Assembly: GCA_947561395.2 (NCBI GenBank)
Contig: OX387195.1
Span: forward strand, 24,071,126 to 24,135,125
DNA from: Buxus sempervirens
Taxonomy: Eukaryota; Streptophyta; Magnoliopsida; Buxales; Buxaceae
Length of the DNA: 64,000 bases
Reading direction: 5' to 3'
Shown here: positions 51,401-64,000 of the stretch, piece after piece
How positions within the stretch are numbered: position 1 is the stretch's first letter
Layout of the letters: every line of letters begins with the position of its first letter
Program-made: the position numbers and the translations under genes
The notes under the pieces: model-generated
Told to the model about the DNA's origin: nothing
The model's database searches: none
Seen by the model: only the letters and a program-made list of their open reading frames with translations

Positions 51401-54180
51401 CCTTCTTGATGAAAGATGGGACTTCAAGCCACATATTCTCAAAACGGAAAGGTGAGGGCCTCCTGAATTTTTCCTCACATCTGAACATTAAAGGGACATG
51501 GTCGGACATCGATCTTGGCATTGCTTCTTCTATCAACTTTGAGAACACAGTCTCCCAATCAAGAGATATCAGGAACCTATCAATCTTGGACATGGCTGGT
51601 ACACTTTGATTATTTGACCAAGTATATCTGGAACCACTAATCGGCATATCCAAAGTGCAAAGTTATTAATGAAGTCTGAGAAACTTTGCATTGTGGCTGA
51701 TATATGCATGCAAGCCAGCTTCTCTGAAGGAAATCTAATGACATTAAAACCTCAATCAATTTTACAACCATTAAATCTTTCATGTGGAAAATCATAGGTC
51801 ATTAAGTCACCTTCTCTACGGCATACAATTTTCCAAATGCTAACATAGGATCCAATTTGTGCCATGAAGTCAATTGAACTGGCATTCAGAATAGATACTC
51901 TATCTAATGACTAATGAATAGATAAACTTAAATTCCTCAACCAAGCCTTCTTCTTTTCCATCCTACAAAAGGACGACATCTCAAGCAAACTATCAATGAC
52001 AGTTGTGCTTCCCAATCTGAATACATATATGTTCCCCGGTTTCCTGGTATCTTCCAAAGAAATGGAGTTCAGTTTAATTTCCTGTAAACTGATGACAACA
52101 AGATTCTATGCATCCAAAGCATTCACCTCTATGCTTCTGCTGCCCCTAAAACCCTAGATTCCATGATAAAGTACATTATACTTCAATGCAGCCCTTTAAT
52201 GGCTTCCTTTGACAAATTAACTCTTACCCCAGCTTGCAATTATTACATAGTGGGATTCCTTTTCATCTTCAATGAAATAGGACACTCTAATAGTTCCTAA
52301 TTAAATTTCTATGTAATACCTTAATCAGCTTACAAGATTCCGTTCTACTCCCTGGTAACCCATCGTAAATAATTTTCTCATCAAACGTGAACTAAAAAGA
52401 ATATGTTGAGGCTTTTTATGAATGTGACCACATTTTTCTCAGTCCCCTAAATCTCTCAAGCTCTATAATTACCTCTTCAATAACATTCATATGACCAGGA
52501 CTTCCAATGTCCAACTATAGTCGTTCTAGCACCTCCTACCTCATCGGTTGTTCTCTATTGTGAATGATACAGTTTCCTAGTCCAAGCTCTTCACTTAACT
52601 GTTTTTTAGTAGTTCCATGTTCGTTCAGTCCCAAAAATTTGATTGCATCTTCTGTTCAATATGTCTATGAGTGCTTCAATGGGCAGCCCTTAACTTCTAA
52701 GTTAAATAACTGGTCTTCAATGCATTTCCAGGTCCTGATACCATTTCAGTGATTGGAAGGATCAACTAAAAATGCAATACAAGGAGTGTAACCCTTCCTA
52801 GGTTGCTGACTCTACCGACTCTTTGCTCTGAAATCATTAATTAGAAAAATCTTCAACAATAATCCAACAATCTATCCTAGATGTCTGACCAAGAGCTCTT
52901 CTCTGCCATATCTCTTATCTGATATCCTCCCTCAAAACTGATAAATTCCATTCCCTTCAAGGAGTTATGCAAATGTTTCACATTAACATCAGTTCTCTCA
53001 AAAGTTAGAAACCTCTAAGGAATGCACCATGCCATGCCATCTTGTCCAGGAACCCAATGGCCCCTAACTTGCTTAATCAGCTCACTATTACCATCCATAT
53101 GTCCCTTTTCTCTTTCTCCATTTTGAGTTCCTGAAAACCCCAACTAGTTGTCATGATAGTTGGATTTTAAAAACCCAGATAATGATTTCACCATGAACTC
53201 CAGTTGTACTTGCTTAACCCCATGGCTTTTCCCATGGAACCAAAAGCTTTCTTTTTTTTCTGTTTTTCTTTTTTTTTTTAATTTTGAAATTTTATCATTG
53301 ACCCATTACTGCTGCTATCCATTTAATCTACATTCAACATCTGCCACATGGGCTGAGTTGGATAATCAATGGAAAAAGAATTGATAACATAGTCTTTTTC
53401 CCTTATGCTCCGATTGAATATATTCCAACAGGCGGACATTACTCCCTATTTTTATCAGCGATAATAGGGTACATGCTTTTATCATGTTAATCTTGATCAC
53501 AAACCTTTCAACCATATGATCAACCAAAATCATGGAAGCAATTGTTTTACGACCATTAGTGGCTTATTTCATCCTTCTGGCAGACAAATCCAGTAATCAA
53601 AGTTTTTCTTTGCAATTTCCAGCACCTCCTCACATGAAAATTTTTCTCAACATGCCCTCCTTATGAAGAATGAAGGTGTAAACCTTTCACAGAAAACCAA
53701 CAGTCTGAAATTAACATGATAGGACACTTTGTGCTGGCCATAGACCACCACATGTGAGAGATTATTGAATCAGGATGAATCTTAAGTGTTCCATAATAAT
53801 GTCATATTAATATTTAACAAGCATTGCAAGCTCTTCATTCTACAAGAGTACAAAAATTAATAGAGTATAAGTTGTCCAGAAATTCTTCTATCCATCTCTC
53901 TATTTCATCCCAAGACTCCCAACTGAGCTCCTATATAACTATATTGAAACCTCCAGGTTCCACATCCCGAGCTCCTCATTCATGTCATTCATCTTAAATT
54001 AAATAAGGTACTAGTTTTCTATAAGCTCTCTTATTTGTCTCCCTGATTAATCTCAATTGAACTTCCAAGACCTTATCCACTAAGCAGCATGTCCCAAAAA
54101 CCTTGTCCACATCATTCATCTTAACCATGATAAAAGTGGCAACCATTGCCTCTGAAAAATTCTTTGCTTGCACCATTAAC
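48428..54180 (-). mobile_element. LINE C, L1-type, near full length but decayed
   Basis: Minus-strand L1. Its 3' end is near 48428 (tail CTATAAAAAATAAA on the minus strand). Pieces in order from the 5' side: ORF1 remnants (54180-52190, for example LVFCERFTPSFFI near 53690); endonuclease start near 52180 (SWN box decayed); endonuclease end and linker, open for 242 residues at 51653-50925 (GSRYTWSNNQSVPAMSKIDR); RT HKAPGPDGFTMAFYKTCWHV (50845-50582), LMCKLDLQKAYDFLMYML (about 50440) and LFADDILT (about 50130-50150); thumb 50093-49818; FNKALLQKWIWWFGKEQG (about 49610); then a broken zinc-binding region. Numerous stops. It shares its ORF1/endonuclease segment with LINE E. Confidence 0.85.
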
Positions 54181-54309
54181 CATGCGTTTATAATAAATTT
54201 TAGGAAAAGACCACAATCAAGGGATAGCCTATCTAAAAACAGGCTACAGATGCTTCCTACTTAAACAAGTCCTTAAAAAAAATCTTAAAATGTCACTTAA
54301 TTTCGACCA

Positions 54310-55300
54310 TGTTACAAGAAATTTTTAGTCCCAACTTATCCCCTCAAGCCAAGCTAGATGCTTGGATTCTACTTTATTATAACGTTTTTCATCCTCCCAT
54401 TCCCCACTTGCAATTCCACTTTATAACATTTATTTATACATCCATTCCCTCAATTGTGATTCCCCTTTCTCTTCCAAACTCATCCAACTTCTTGATCTTG
54501 GAAAGTTACTCATTCATCTTCCCGAGGTCTTCTTCATTCCATGTTTTGATTTCAATATTCAGACCACCTAGATTTTTGCAATAAAAATAGCCAGATGTCC
54601 CAAATAACTGGAAACTAAACCACCAAGATTCAACCCCAGACAAAAAATCTGCAACATCAAACAACATTATCAAATCTAAAGGGTTTAATCGTACAAACAT
54701 TCCAACACGATATATAATTTGACCAAACAAGGGATTGGTGATTAATATGCCTGCATCAGAGTAAACCATTCCTTCCAAACAAGTGATATAAGGAAATCTG
54801 TCAAACAACAATGTTGGTCCCTCTTCATTATCAAACAAATTGAAAGTAGCTGCCTCCAATGGTAAATTGATAAGCCCATTTCCCTCCATAAACTCTGCAG
54901 ATTCTCAAATGTGCCCGAAAGTATGAACACTAATAAATGTCTATAAATTGAATCTAATTACGGGGGACCCACCCAACCAACACCCAGTCCCCCCAAACAC
55001 CCCACCCAACACCTGCAAGAGATTAAAAAAATCCAAAAAACAAAAATAAAACCTCACTGCAACAAGGTAAACTCCACTTCCATATTGCAACCTCCAACTT
55101 TGACCATGAAACCAGCGCACACAAATTGTCAAACCACATGTTCCTAAAAGGACCCACATTTCACCACCAAAAGATCCTTCAATACTACATAAATGGAAAC
55201 CCTCAACTACAACATCCCATGATCTCAATGAGTTTATTCCATCACCCAATTAACAATCCCACTCTTCCTCAAGAGGATCAAGGAAGCACCAATATTATAT
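54310..55300 (-). mobile_element. LINE D, L1 fragment
   Basis: Endonuclease-to-linker remnant of another L1 copy: FENLQSLWREMGL (about 54900), WNEEDLGKMNE (about 54530), followed by a decayed KIKKLDE stretch. The part 54940-55300 is probably the same copy but is hardly readable. Truncated at both ends. Confidence 0.55.
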
Positions 55301-58300
55301 TTATTTATCTAATGATTTTTTTAAATCAGTAATAGAGAAATATACTGATAGAAAAGGAAAATACAATAAGAGTATACATACCGTGTAACTCTAGATAAAT
55401 AACATAATCAGGATTGAAGATCATGCTAAAGACCCCCTATTTCTGAGAAACGATTGCAAGAAAGAAATGTGTGCAGATTAGAATGTAAAATTAGGAAACA
55501 AAGATGTCCACCAATACAATAACTTTAGCATCACTTGCTCCAACGATTCCGCCTTCCTCTCCTTGTTTTAGAAGATTCTCCAGTTTCTCTCCCCCCATTC
55601 ACACATGAAAGAACTGGAAAACCATATTCCATATCAGAACCAACCCCGACTTTCCAGTCTTTGATCTTCAAGCTTCAAGGACATTGATGAACTTTCCCAA
55701 CTGAATCCAAGATAAATCAAATCTCTTAATAATGGATGTCCATAATGTCCAGGCCACAGTACATACTGATTCATCCATACCCTTGCACATGATGCATCTT
55801 TTAGGAAGGTGCCAACCTCTACTTTACAAGTGATCCATCATCATGATTTTGTCAAGGGAAGCTGTCCAAAGGAAAAAAAAAAAAGCAACTTCAGAGGGAG
55901 CATGATTATGTGATATTAACCTCGCTAAGAGAGAAACTATCTCATTGATGCTGAAGATATGAAAGTTGATTTGACTAAAAATGTTGAAGAACTGTCCTTG
56001 GTTCATACACACAAATCCGTCTTTGGGGCCAACGGGGAAATATATAACACCTGTAGAAATTCTTCCATCGTGTCTAGTTCCCAATCAAATAATTTCCTTC
56101 TAAACTCAATGTTTCACACTAATTCTTGATCTAATCGATGCATGGAATCTCTCATTGGAGATAACCGATTCCTACAAATGCAAAACATATTAGGGAATCT
56201 TTCTTTTAAGCACTGATCACCGTAGCATACATCATCCCAAAAGCGTATTCTGTTCCCATTACCAACTATGAATCTGCGATCCCTTATCACATGAGGGAAG
56301 CAACTTTAGGCTAGCATACATCATCCAAAGGCTCACGCCAAAGGCTTCATTAGATGGGCAAGGGAACCAATTCCCAATAGAGCTACCATATTTATGAAAG
56401 ATTACTTTCCTCCATATTCTATGAAGCTCTGTGCCATATCTCCATATCCATATCTGTAATAAGGCCTTGTTAAATATATATATAAAGGCCTTACATCCAG
56501 TTCCCCTTCTTCCCTTAACTTGCAAACTACCTTCCAAGATACTTGGTAGAATTTTTTTTCGCCCTCAGGATCTTCCCATAGAAAATTCCTTTGGATTTAT
56601 TATAACCTCCTGGATATAACTATGATATCCTTAGTATAGACATTTAATAGGTGGGGAGGTTTGCTAAAGAACTTTTGAACAAAGTTAACTTACCCCCTGG
56701 ATAGGATACCACCATTTCATGACGATTGCAGCTTCTCCATCCTTTCGACCACTATTTCCCAAACTGAAGTTAATCTTATAAGAAGCCCTCAAAGGAATTC
56801 CAAGGTAAGAGATACTCAGCCTTCCAGATTTGCAGCCCAACAACCGACCCAAGATTGATACAATGGCTTCCTCTCCAATTCCAAAAGTGATTCTTTTAGC
56901 TCAATTAAACTCTAGCCCCGAGCTTGCAAACAAAGAAGAATACTGTGAAGTGTTTGGATTCGGTTACTTGAAAGATTACTAAAAACCATAATGTCATCAA
57001 TGAAGAGAAGGTAAAAGACAGATATATCCTCGTCCCCAAATGGCACACCCTCGAGCAAACCATTCTCCAAAGCTTTGCCTCCTAACCGAATAAAAGACTC
57101 CATAACTATAGTGAATAATAGTGGCAACAAAAGATCCCCCTGCTGTGAAACACTCAAAATCTTAAAGAAACCAACTATCAACCCATTTAACAAAATTGAC
57201 ATACAAATCGTTGCAATGCAAAAATGGATCCAACACCACCATTTGACTCTAAAGCCCATCCTCCTAAGCAAATACATCAACAACTCCCAACTTACGTGGT
57301 TGTAAGCCTTTTGCAAATCCAGTTTATACATAATCTTGTTTCTTTTCTCCTTCCTATATGTATCAATACATTCACTCACTATTCACTATCATAACCCCAT
57401 CCAAAATTTGTCGACCTCCAACAAATGCACTTTGGGATGATGTTATCAAGGATGGCAGAACCATTTTTAGCGTATTAGTCAATATCTTATAGAAATTACC
57501 CACGAGGCTAATGGGTCTGAAATCCTTCCAGTCGACCACTCCTTCTTAGGAATCAACGCAATTAACGTAAAATTCATTCTTTTTTTCGAAACAGCCACAA
57601 ATGAAGAAGTCTTGAACAGCTTCCATCAAGTCATCCTTAATTATTTGCTAACAAACCTTGTAGAAAGCAAAGGAGAGACCATCTGGCCCGGAGCTTTATC
57701 GCCATTGAGTTATGAGATCATTCCCCTAACTTCATTCTTTGAGAAATGACATTCCAACCTATCTCACTCATCATTAGATAATATACTGAAGTCAATTCCA
57801 TCGAAATAAGGCCTCAAATGATACTCCTCGGAGTAAAGATTGGTGAAGAGTCTTTGCCTTCAATGATTTCTTCCTCCTTTTCCAATTTGCAGATAAAGTT
57901 AGCTCTAAAGGTGTTTGCAATTCTGTGGAAGAACGGATATTCTTGTCTCCCACTTTCAGCCAAAGTACAAGTGATTTTTGCAGCTAACTTACTTCTTGAA
58001 GCTTGGCCAAACGTGAATTCCATCTTTAACTTCTCCCTAAATACCCATTTTGTTGGTCAACTCCTTCATCTCTTCTTTAAAATATAAAGACACGATTTGC
58101 TCCAATGATTTTGCCATTTGATCATCTACTCTCCGAAATTCATCTCTATCTCTTGACCTCCTGTTTCAAGGTCTTAAGTTTTTGACAGAAATGAAGCTTG
58201 GTTTACCTAAGAAATGTGGCTTCCCCCACCACAACTCCACATCTTGATGAAAGACTCCTCCTCCAGCACATGTTCTCAAACCTGAATGCAGAAGGTTTAT

Positions 58301-58447
58301 GAATTTCATTTGCACTCTGCATTCTGCAACACTGGAGGGATATGATATGAAATGGGCGAGGCAAAACCCTTACTGAAAAATTAGGAAACAACTTTTCCCA
58401 CTCCATGGAAACGAATAATCTGCTAATTTTCGATAAGCAAGGTGCTA

Positions 58448-58508
58448 ACAGGTTATTCAATCAGGCATTCAGCAAAAAAGAAAAAAAAAAACAGGTTATT
58501 CAACCAGG
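58448..58508 (+). repeat. 18-bp direct repeat around a 25-bp A-rich insert
   Basis: ACAGGTTATTCAATCAGG (58448-58465) and ACAGGTTATTCAACCAGG (58491-58508) differ at one base. Between them is a 25-base insert starting CATTCAGC and ending in an A-run. This looks like a target duplication around an extremely short LINE-mobilised insertion. Confidence 0.75.
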
Positions 58509-58945
58509 TGTATTTTGCACCTTCAATAGGGATATCAAAAGACATAGGCAATTTCTAGACACTCTTAAAGACATTCAGCTCTTACTAAATCTTTTATCAA
58601 AACACTTACAGACTAACTCCATCCAAGTTATTTTTTGCATACTCTTCACTCACTTACATACTTTGATATGCATTCCCTTGCACCTTCTCACAACCACCTC
58701 CTGGGCCTTCACTCAACATGTCTGAACCATCCCAACCTATTTTCATTTATCTTGTTCTTCATTCAGGCAACTTCTACACTCTTACTCTTATAGGCATTCC
58801 ATCCCTCACCTCATGTTTCTTACTCCTCCCAAACATCCATCTTCACATCCTCATCTTAGCAAAACTCATCTTATCTATTTTTCTTCCTTGTACATGAAAC
58901 TTTTGATCCATACATCATAGGCCCAACTCTTCACCATGACAACAA
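58509..58945 (-). mobile_element. RTE-type LINE remnant, second copy
   Basis: Homologous in order and spacing to 33840-34160: shared words include CTTACAGACTAACTCCATCC, CACCTTCTCACAACCACC and CATCCTCATCTTAGCAAA. On the minus strand MSFAKMRMWRWM-like text and a WFRHVE-like box are readable around breaks. It sits inside LINE E. Confidence 0.6.
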
Positions 58946-60447
58946 ACTCCTCCACATCAAGCCACATATTTTCAAATTTTTTATGACACTCTCATTTTCT
59001 TAATGCAAGCATATATAGACTTCAGAAGGACAAATTTCATCAAAACCGATACCAATTCCTTCCCATTAGCAGACACCAAAAAGCTGCCCAAAATGAGACA
59101 TGATAAGATTATCTAGTTTTGACCACCTGAAGTTTGCCCCCTGTAGCAAAAGATCAATCAATCATTCCTAGCAAAAAAACAACTTGGTCAAACCACATAT
59201 ACCTCAATCAATTACAACCGTTAAATATTTTATTGGAGAATCATAGGTCATTAAGTCACCTCCTATATGGCATACAATTTTTCAAATGCCAATAATAGCA
59301 TTCAATTCATGCCATTAAGTCAATTGAACTGCAGTATCATCCAGAACAAAAACTCTTATCTAATGACAAATGAATAGATAAACTTAAATTCCTCAACCAA
59401 GCCTTCGTTCTTTCCATCCTACAAAAGGATGACATCTCAAGCGAACTACAAATGACCAGTTTTGCTTCCCAATCAGAATACATTTTGTTCCGAAGTTGGC
59501 TGATATCTTGTAAAGAAATGTTCAGTTTAATTTACCACAAACTAATGACATCAAGGTTCTATGCATCCAAAGCATATTACTCTATGCTTCCGCTGCCCCT
59601 AAAATCCTAGATTCCATGATAAAAAACATTTATAATTCGATGCAGCCCCTCTATAATGGTTTTCTTTGACAGGTAAACCCTTACCCCAGCTTGCCATCAT
59701 ATTTTGCTTTATTCCTTCCCTGTTCAATCAAATAGGACATCCTAATGGTTCCTCGTTAGATTTCTATGTAACACCGCCATCGGCTTACAAGAATTACTCG
59801 GTGGGGTAACCCATTGTAAATAATTTTCTCATCAACTATGAACTAAAAAGACAATGTTTAGGCTTTTTACGAATACCACCACATTTTTCTCTGTCACTCA
59901 AAGCTCCCAAGCTCTATGATTACTCCTTCAATAACATTCACACAGCCAGGACTTCCTATGTTTCCAGCACCTCCTACCTCATTAGTTGTTCTTTTACATT
60001 GTGAATGATACATTTTTCTCGCCCAAACTCTCCATTTGACAGTTTTTTAGTAGTTTCATGCTTCATTCAGTCCAAAAAAATTGGCATCCCATTGCATCTT
60101 CTGTTCAACATGTTTACAAGTGTTTCAATGGGCAGACCTTAACTTCCAAGTTACATGAGTCATCTTCATTGCATTGCCCCCTGATCTACCATTTTAATGA
60201 TAGAAAGGACCAATAACAATGAGTTTCAGTGTGTCACCTTTCCTAGGTTGCCGTTGCCCTCAACCTCAAACTATACAAACTTTTTGATATGATATTGTCC
60301 AATCAAGCGTTGCACAAATTTTGATTAGTAGAAACGGTTAATTGGATATATCTTCAACAATAATCCCAGCAATCCTTCATAGATGTTTGACCAAGAGCTC
60401 TTCTTTGCCATATCTCTTACTCTGATCTCCTCCTTCAAAACTGATAA

Positions 60448-62930
60448 TTTTTTTTTTATCAGTAAACAAGAGTATTATATATGATAAAGAAGAGAACAGG
60501 TACACAGGACAGCCAGGTACCTACATATCTAACTTAGGGAGCCCTCTAGGACAGGGATGAAATCATACAACCAAATCAAACCTTTTGTCTAACAACTGAA
60601 AATTATTACATAACAGAAACTCCTCAACATCTATATTAGCCACTTGACCTATTAACCAACTATGCATTATCCTCAAGGTAGCTCGTTCTAAAACTATTCC
60701 ACTGCTCTTGGAATTCCTAAAGATTCTCTTGTTCCTTTCGCCCCATATTACCCAAGCAATTACTGCGAGGGCTAAGTTCCAGCAAATGTCTCTATATGAC
60801 TTCTTTTTTCTACAACACCAAGCTTCTAGAGCTTGTCTAAAGTCCTTTGGATGTACCCACTCTACTTGTAGCCTTTGGCATATGCATCCCCATAGCCTTG
60901 CAGTTCCTTTACAGTGAAGTAGTAAGTGGCTTACATTTTCTTCCTCCTTACATATGCTGCACCTATTTGCAAGCTGCCAGCCTCTATGTTTCAAGTGATC
61001 CACAGTTAATAATTTATCAAGTGCTGCAGTCCAAAAGAAAAATGCCACTTTACTTGGAATTTTGTTTACCCAAATATCTTTAAACACCTTCATCTCCAGA
61101 TTTGAGCAATGTAGGTGATCAAAGGCCTCCTTTACTGAGGCTTTGTGACCATATTCTTCTATCTTCTCCTTGTCCCATGGTCCTATTGTACAATTCATTC
61201 ACTAATGCTTCATAACTGGTAACTTCCCAATCCATCAGATTTCTCCGTAGGTTGATGTTCCACACAATTCCAGCCTCCAATCTCATCACACATTCACAAA
61301 ACAAAACTTGTTTATTCTTGCGTATGTTGTAGATCATGGGGTATCTCCCCTTCAATTTAGTCTTCCCACACGAAACATCTTCCCAAAATCTGATTTTCAA
61401 GCCGTTGTCCACCTTGTATTTGCAATCTTTCTCCACTGAACTCATTAATTTACTAATGGGTCTCCATAGACTTAGACCGAAAGACTAATTTGAAGGAATT
61501 GGAAACCAATCTCCAGGATTAGAACCATACTTCTGCTTTATGATTTCTCTCCAAATATTTCCACTCTCACATCCGAACTTCCAGATCCATTTTTGGAGGA
61601 GGGCTATATTAAACAACGATATAGGTCTAAGCCCAAGTCCTCCTTCCTTCTTTGGCTTACAAATGTGATTCCATGCAACTAAGTGATACTTGGCTTCTCC
61701 TCCCACACCCTCCCACAAAAAGTTCCTTTGGATTTGTTCCATCTTCTTTGCCACAGATTTAGGGATCTTTAAAATAGACATATAGAAAGCCGGAAGACTC
61801 GCTAGAACACTCTTGATCAATGTTAATTTACCTCCTTTTGAGAGGGTACAACTCTTCCATAATGGAAGTCTTCTTTCCATACTTTCTATGACTGGGTTCC
61901 AAGTAGTAGACTTCTTATAGGTAGCACCCAGAGGAATCCCAAGGTATGAGGTTGGGAATTTGCCTATTTTGCATCCCAGATCCCGACATAGGCTAGGCAT
62001 GTTCTCCACCTTCCCTATTTCAAACATCTTGCATTTGGTTGAATTAATTTTTAACACAATATATGCTTCAAAACACAGAAGAATGCCTCTTAGTCACATA
62101 ATATCAGAATGGGTTGACTTGCAAAAGGTTAAAATATCATCGGCAAACAAGAGGTGGTTGATGGATATAGATCTACCAAATGTTACCCCTTCCAACATAC
62201 CTTCCTGTGAAGCTCTTACCATCATCCTACTGAAGACTTCCATAATTAAGGTGAATAAGAGAGGAGACAAAGGGTCTCCTTGACGTAAACCTTTTGAACT
62301 CTTGAAGAAACCAGCTGCCTTACCATTGACAAGAACCGAACTAGTGGTTGATGAAATACACGAGTAAATCCAATTCTTCCACTTCTCACCAAAGCCTATG
62401 CGATCAAGCATATATATCAAGAATTCCCAATTCACATTATTATACGCCTTCTAAAGGTCTAGCTTGCACATGATCATGTTCTCCTTACGCTTCATACGCG
62501 AGTCGATGCATTCACTAGCCATTAACACTCCGTCTTGTAATTGCCTTCATCTAACAAAAGCTCCTTGAGATTTAGAAATTCAGTTTTGTAGCGTTGGTCG
62601 CATTCTATTGGCAAGCACCTTTGCTATTATCTTATAAACACTTCCCACCAAACTTATTGATCTAAACTCACTCAATTTGTATGTTCCTTCCTTCTTCGGG
62701 ATCAGCACAATGAATGTGGCATTCATACTTCTAACAAATCTTCCACTCTTGTGAAACTCTTCAATGGTTGCCATTAAGTCATCTTTTATAGTCCCCCAAC
62801 ATGCCTTGAAGAATGCCAATGAATAACCATCCGGCCCTGGCGCCTTGTCACCATTAAGTTTCCATATGACTCCTTTAACTTCCTCCTCTGAAATGGCTTT
62901 TCCAAATCGTCTCTATCTTCCTCCAGCAAT
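60448..62930 (-). mobile_element. LINE F, 5'-truncated L1, best preserved copy
   Basis: Minus-strand L1 that starts abruptly at about 62930 within the linker before RT and ends with an A-tract at 60449-60458. RT: GDKAPGPDGYSLAFFKACWG (from about 62850, in broken frame), NATFIVLIPKKEGTYKLSEF (about 62730), GLRQGDPLSPLLFTLIMEVF (about 62270) and HLLFADDILTF (about 62150). Thumb is open at 62057-61485. The zinc-binding domain is open for 211 residues (61198-60563) with CSICKEEENVSHLLLHC and ends in VV with no RNase H. A few stops or shifts separate these pieces, so it is inactive but relatively recent. It is inserted in the ORF1 region of LINE E. Confidence 0.88.
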
Positions 62931-64000
62931 TTACAAATTACAAAAGTTCCCACACTCAAAAAACTCATGACAAATCAACCCTTTACAAGATTCAGAACTT
63001 GATGCCCAATATAGTAGGAAGTTAAGAGATGATTGTACTAAACCCCAAAAGGGACTAGATGAATCATCAAAAATTCTCTTGTTTCTCTCTTTCCAAAGTG
63101 CCCAAAGAATAACCGCCAGTGCCAAATTCCACAGTACATCGTACCTCAGAACACTTTTGCTATAACCCCATGACTGCAGCACTTGAATTAAATCTCTAGG
63201 CTGCACCCATAATTTGCCAAATCTTTGTAGGATAACAGACCATAAATCGTGTGCAACCTTGCAATGGACAAACAAATGATTTGCAGACTCCAAATCAGAT
63301 TTGCATAATACACATCTGTTTGGGATATGCCACCCCCTTTTCATGAGGTTGTCTATTGTCAATACTCTCCCCAATGCTGTTGTCCATATAAAGAAACCAA
63401 TTTTGGATGGAAGAATAGGTTGCCATAGCATATCTGAGAGCATAAATCTGATGTCCTTCTTGGCTAGATGAATGTAGAACCCTTTTACGGTAAACTCACC
63501 TGATCTGTTCCCCACCCATTTCATCTCATCTTGATTTGAGTTCGGCTGATGGCCATGAATGCTCACTAATAGGTGAGCTAGTCAATTTCCCAATCAAACA
63601 GGTTCCTTCTGAAATTGAGATTCCAATTCCATCCACTCCCATCATAAGAACATAGCTCAGCAATAGACATCTGCGAAGAAGTAGTAATGCTGAAGAGATC
63701 GAAAAATTTAGCTTTCAGTGGCTCTTCCCCGCACCATATATTTTCCCAAAATCTTATTCTATCTCCTTTCCCCAACTCATACCTCAAAGAAGAGGTAAAG
63801 TGTGAGGAAAATTTAGTGATAGGCCTCCAAAGGCTACACCCAATACAGCCATTCCCACGACTTGGCAGCCGATCATTGGAGTTATAGTTGCACTTGATTG
63901 TGATCAGCTTCCTCTACAGACTTGTAGGATCTTTCCCATACCTCCAACTCCATTTGGATAAAAGGGACTTATTAAAAAGTCGCAACCTTCTAATACCCAA
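62931..64000 (-). mobile_element. LINE G, L1 3' end, continues beyond the window
   Basis: Minus-strand L1. The last domain is open for 211 residues (63566-62931), with VLCKSDLESANHLFVHCKVA as zinc-binding box and ERNKRIFDD near the end, stopping after FCNL. Before it, 63787-63578 reads RIRFWENIWCGEEPL and NLNFRRNLFDWEID, in another frame. The remainder runs out of the window. Its 3' untranslated part is missing: LINE F sequence follows about 8 bases after the stop codon. Confidence 0.85.

Larger units (their letters stand above)
55315..60447 (-). mobile_element. LINE E, L1-type, split by later insertions
   Basis: Its 3' end is near 55315-55322 (tail before CTGATTTAAAAAAATC on the minus strand). 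Reading from the 5' side: ORF1 remnants 60447-59230, clearly homologous to LINE C 52960-51780; endonuclease end near 58400 (SKISRLFVSMEWEKLFPN, then FRFENMCW); RT with LDLQKAYNHVSWELLMYLL (about 57290) and FIDDIMVF in place of FADD (about 57000); FNKALLQIWIWRYGTEL (about 56460); and a broken zinc-binding end. An RTE piece (about 58509-58945) and a tiny A-rich insert (58466-58490) interrupt it. LINE F cuts it at 60448. Confidence 0.8.

Overview
This is a repeat-dominated window of a flowering-plant nuclear genome. The evidence is intron-split fragments of plant genes with GT...AG borders, a Tat-lineage Ty3/Gypsy LTR element with dual RNase H, plant L1 and RTE LINEs, and a CACTA transposon terminus. 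I see no bacterial or organellar genes and no intact host gene.

Layout. (1) 1-9738: intron-like, AT-rich DNA carrying exon fragments of at least three unrelated host genes: a RETICULATA-related exon (1-96), a headless and tailless DNAJC11/OWL1-like pseudogene (1003-3271, +), and a K+ efflux antiporter (KEA4/5/6-like) fragment whose exons lie on both strands (5548-6497 on -, 8349-8392 on +). An unidentified exon-like piece (6860-6948, -) and a cluster of near-perfect palindromes (3456-3960) lie among them. (2) 9744-32298: a young, nearly whole 22.6-kb Tat-type LTR retrotransposon on the minus strand, with a 5-bp target duplication ATGGG and LTRs differing by about 0.5 percent. Besides gag, protease and RT-RNaseH-integrase, it carries two spliced plant-mobile-domain (PMD) genes on the opposite strand between integrase and the 3' LTR. 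(3) 32304-33064: the end of a CACTA DNA transposon (GCGGCGGTA-type subterminal repeats, terminus TTTTTTGTAGTG). The LTR element apparently jumped into this larger element, which may have carried the gene fragments of region 1. (4) 33640-34860: decayed RTE LINE. (5) 34921-38204: a solo LTR of a second Tat-like family, with target duplication CACAG. (6) 39155-64000: nested L1 LINE graveyard, with at least seven copies. LINE B sits inside LINE A with a recognisable target duplication, LINE B itself carries a 0.7-kb non-coding insert, and copies C to G lie on the minus strand.

How parts may work together. The most unusual part is the Tat element. One imperfect palindrome (GTATCCGGT-N-ACCGGATAC) recurs in small arrays in both LTRs next to the TATA box, upstream of each antisense PMD gene, and in the leader before gag. 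This suggests a shared regulatory signal for all transcription units of one element. The unrelated-looking solo LTR has a different palindrome (AACCGGAATT/AATTCCGGTT) in the same place relative to its TATA box. PMD proteins of the host (MAIN, MAIL1) are known to act in transposon silencing, so PMD genes carried by a retroelement are candidates for self-regulation or counter-defence. That last step is inference.
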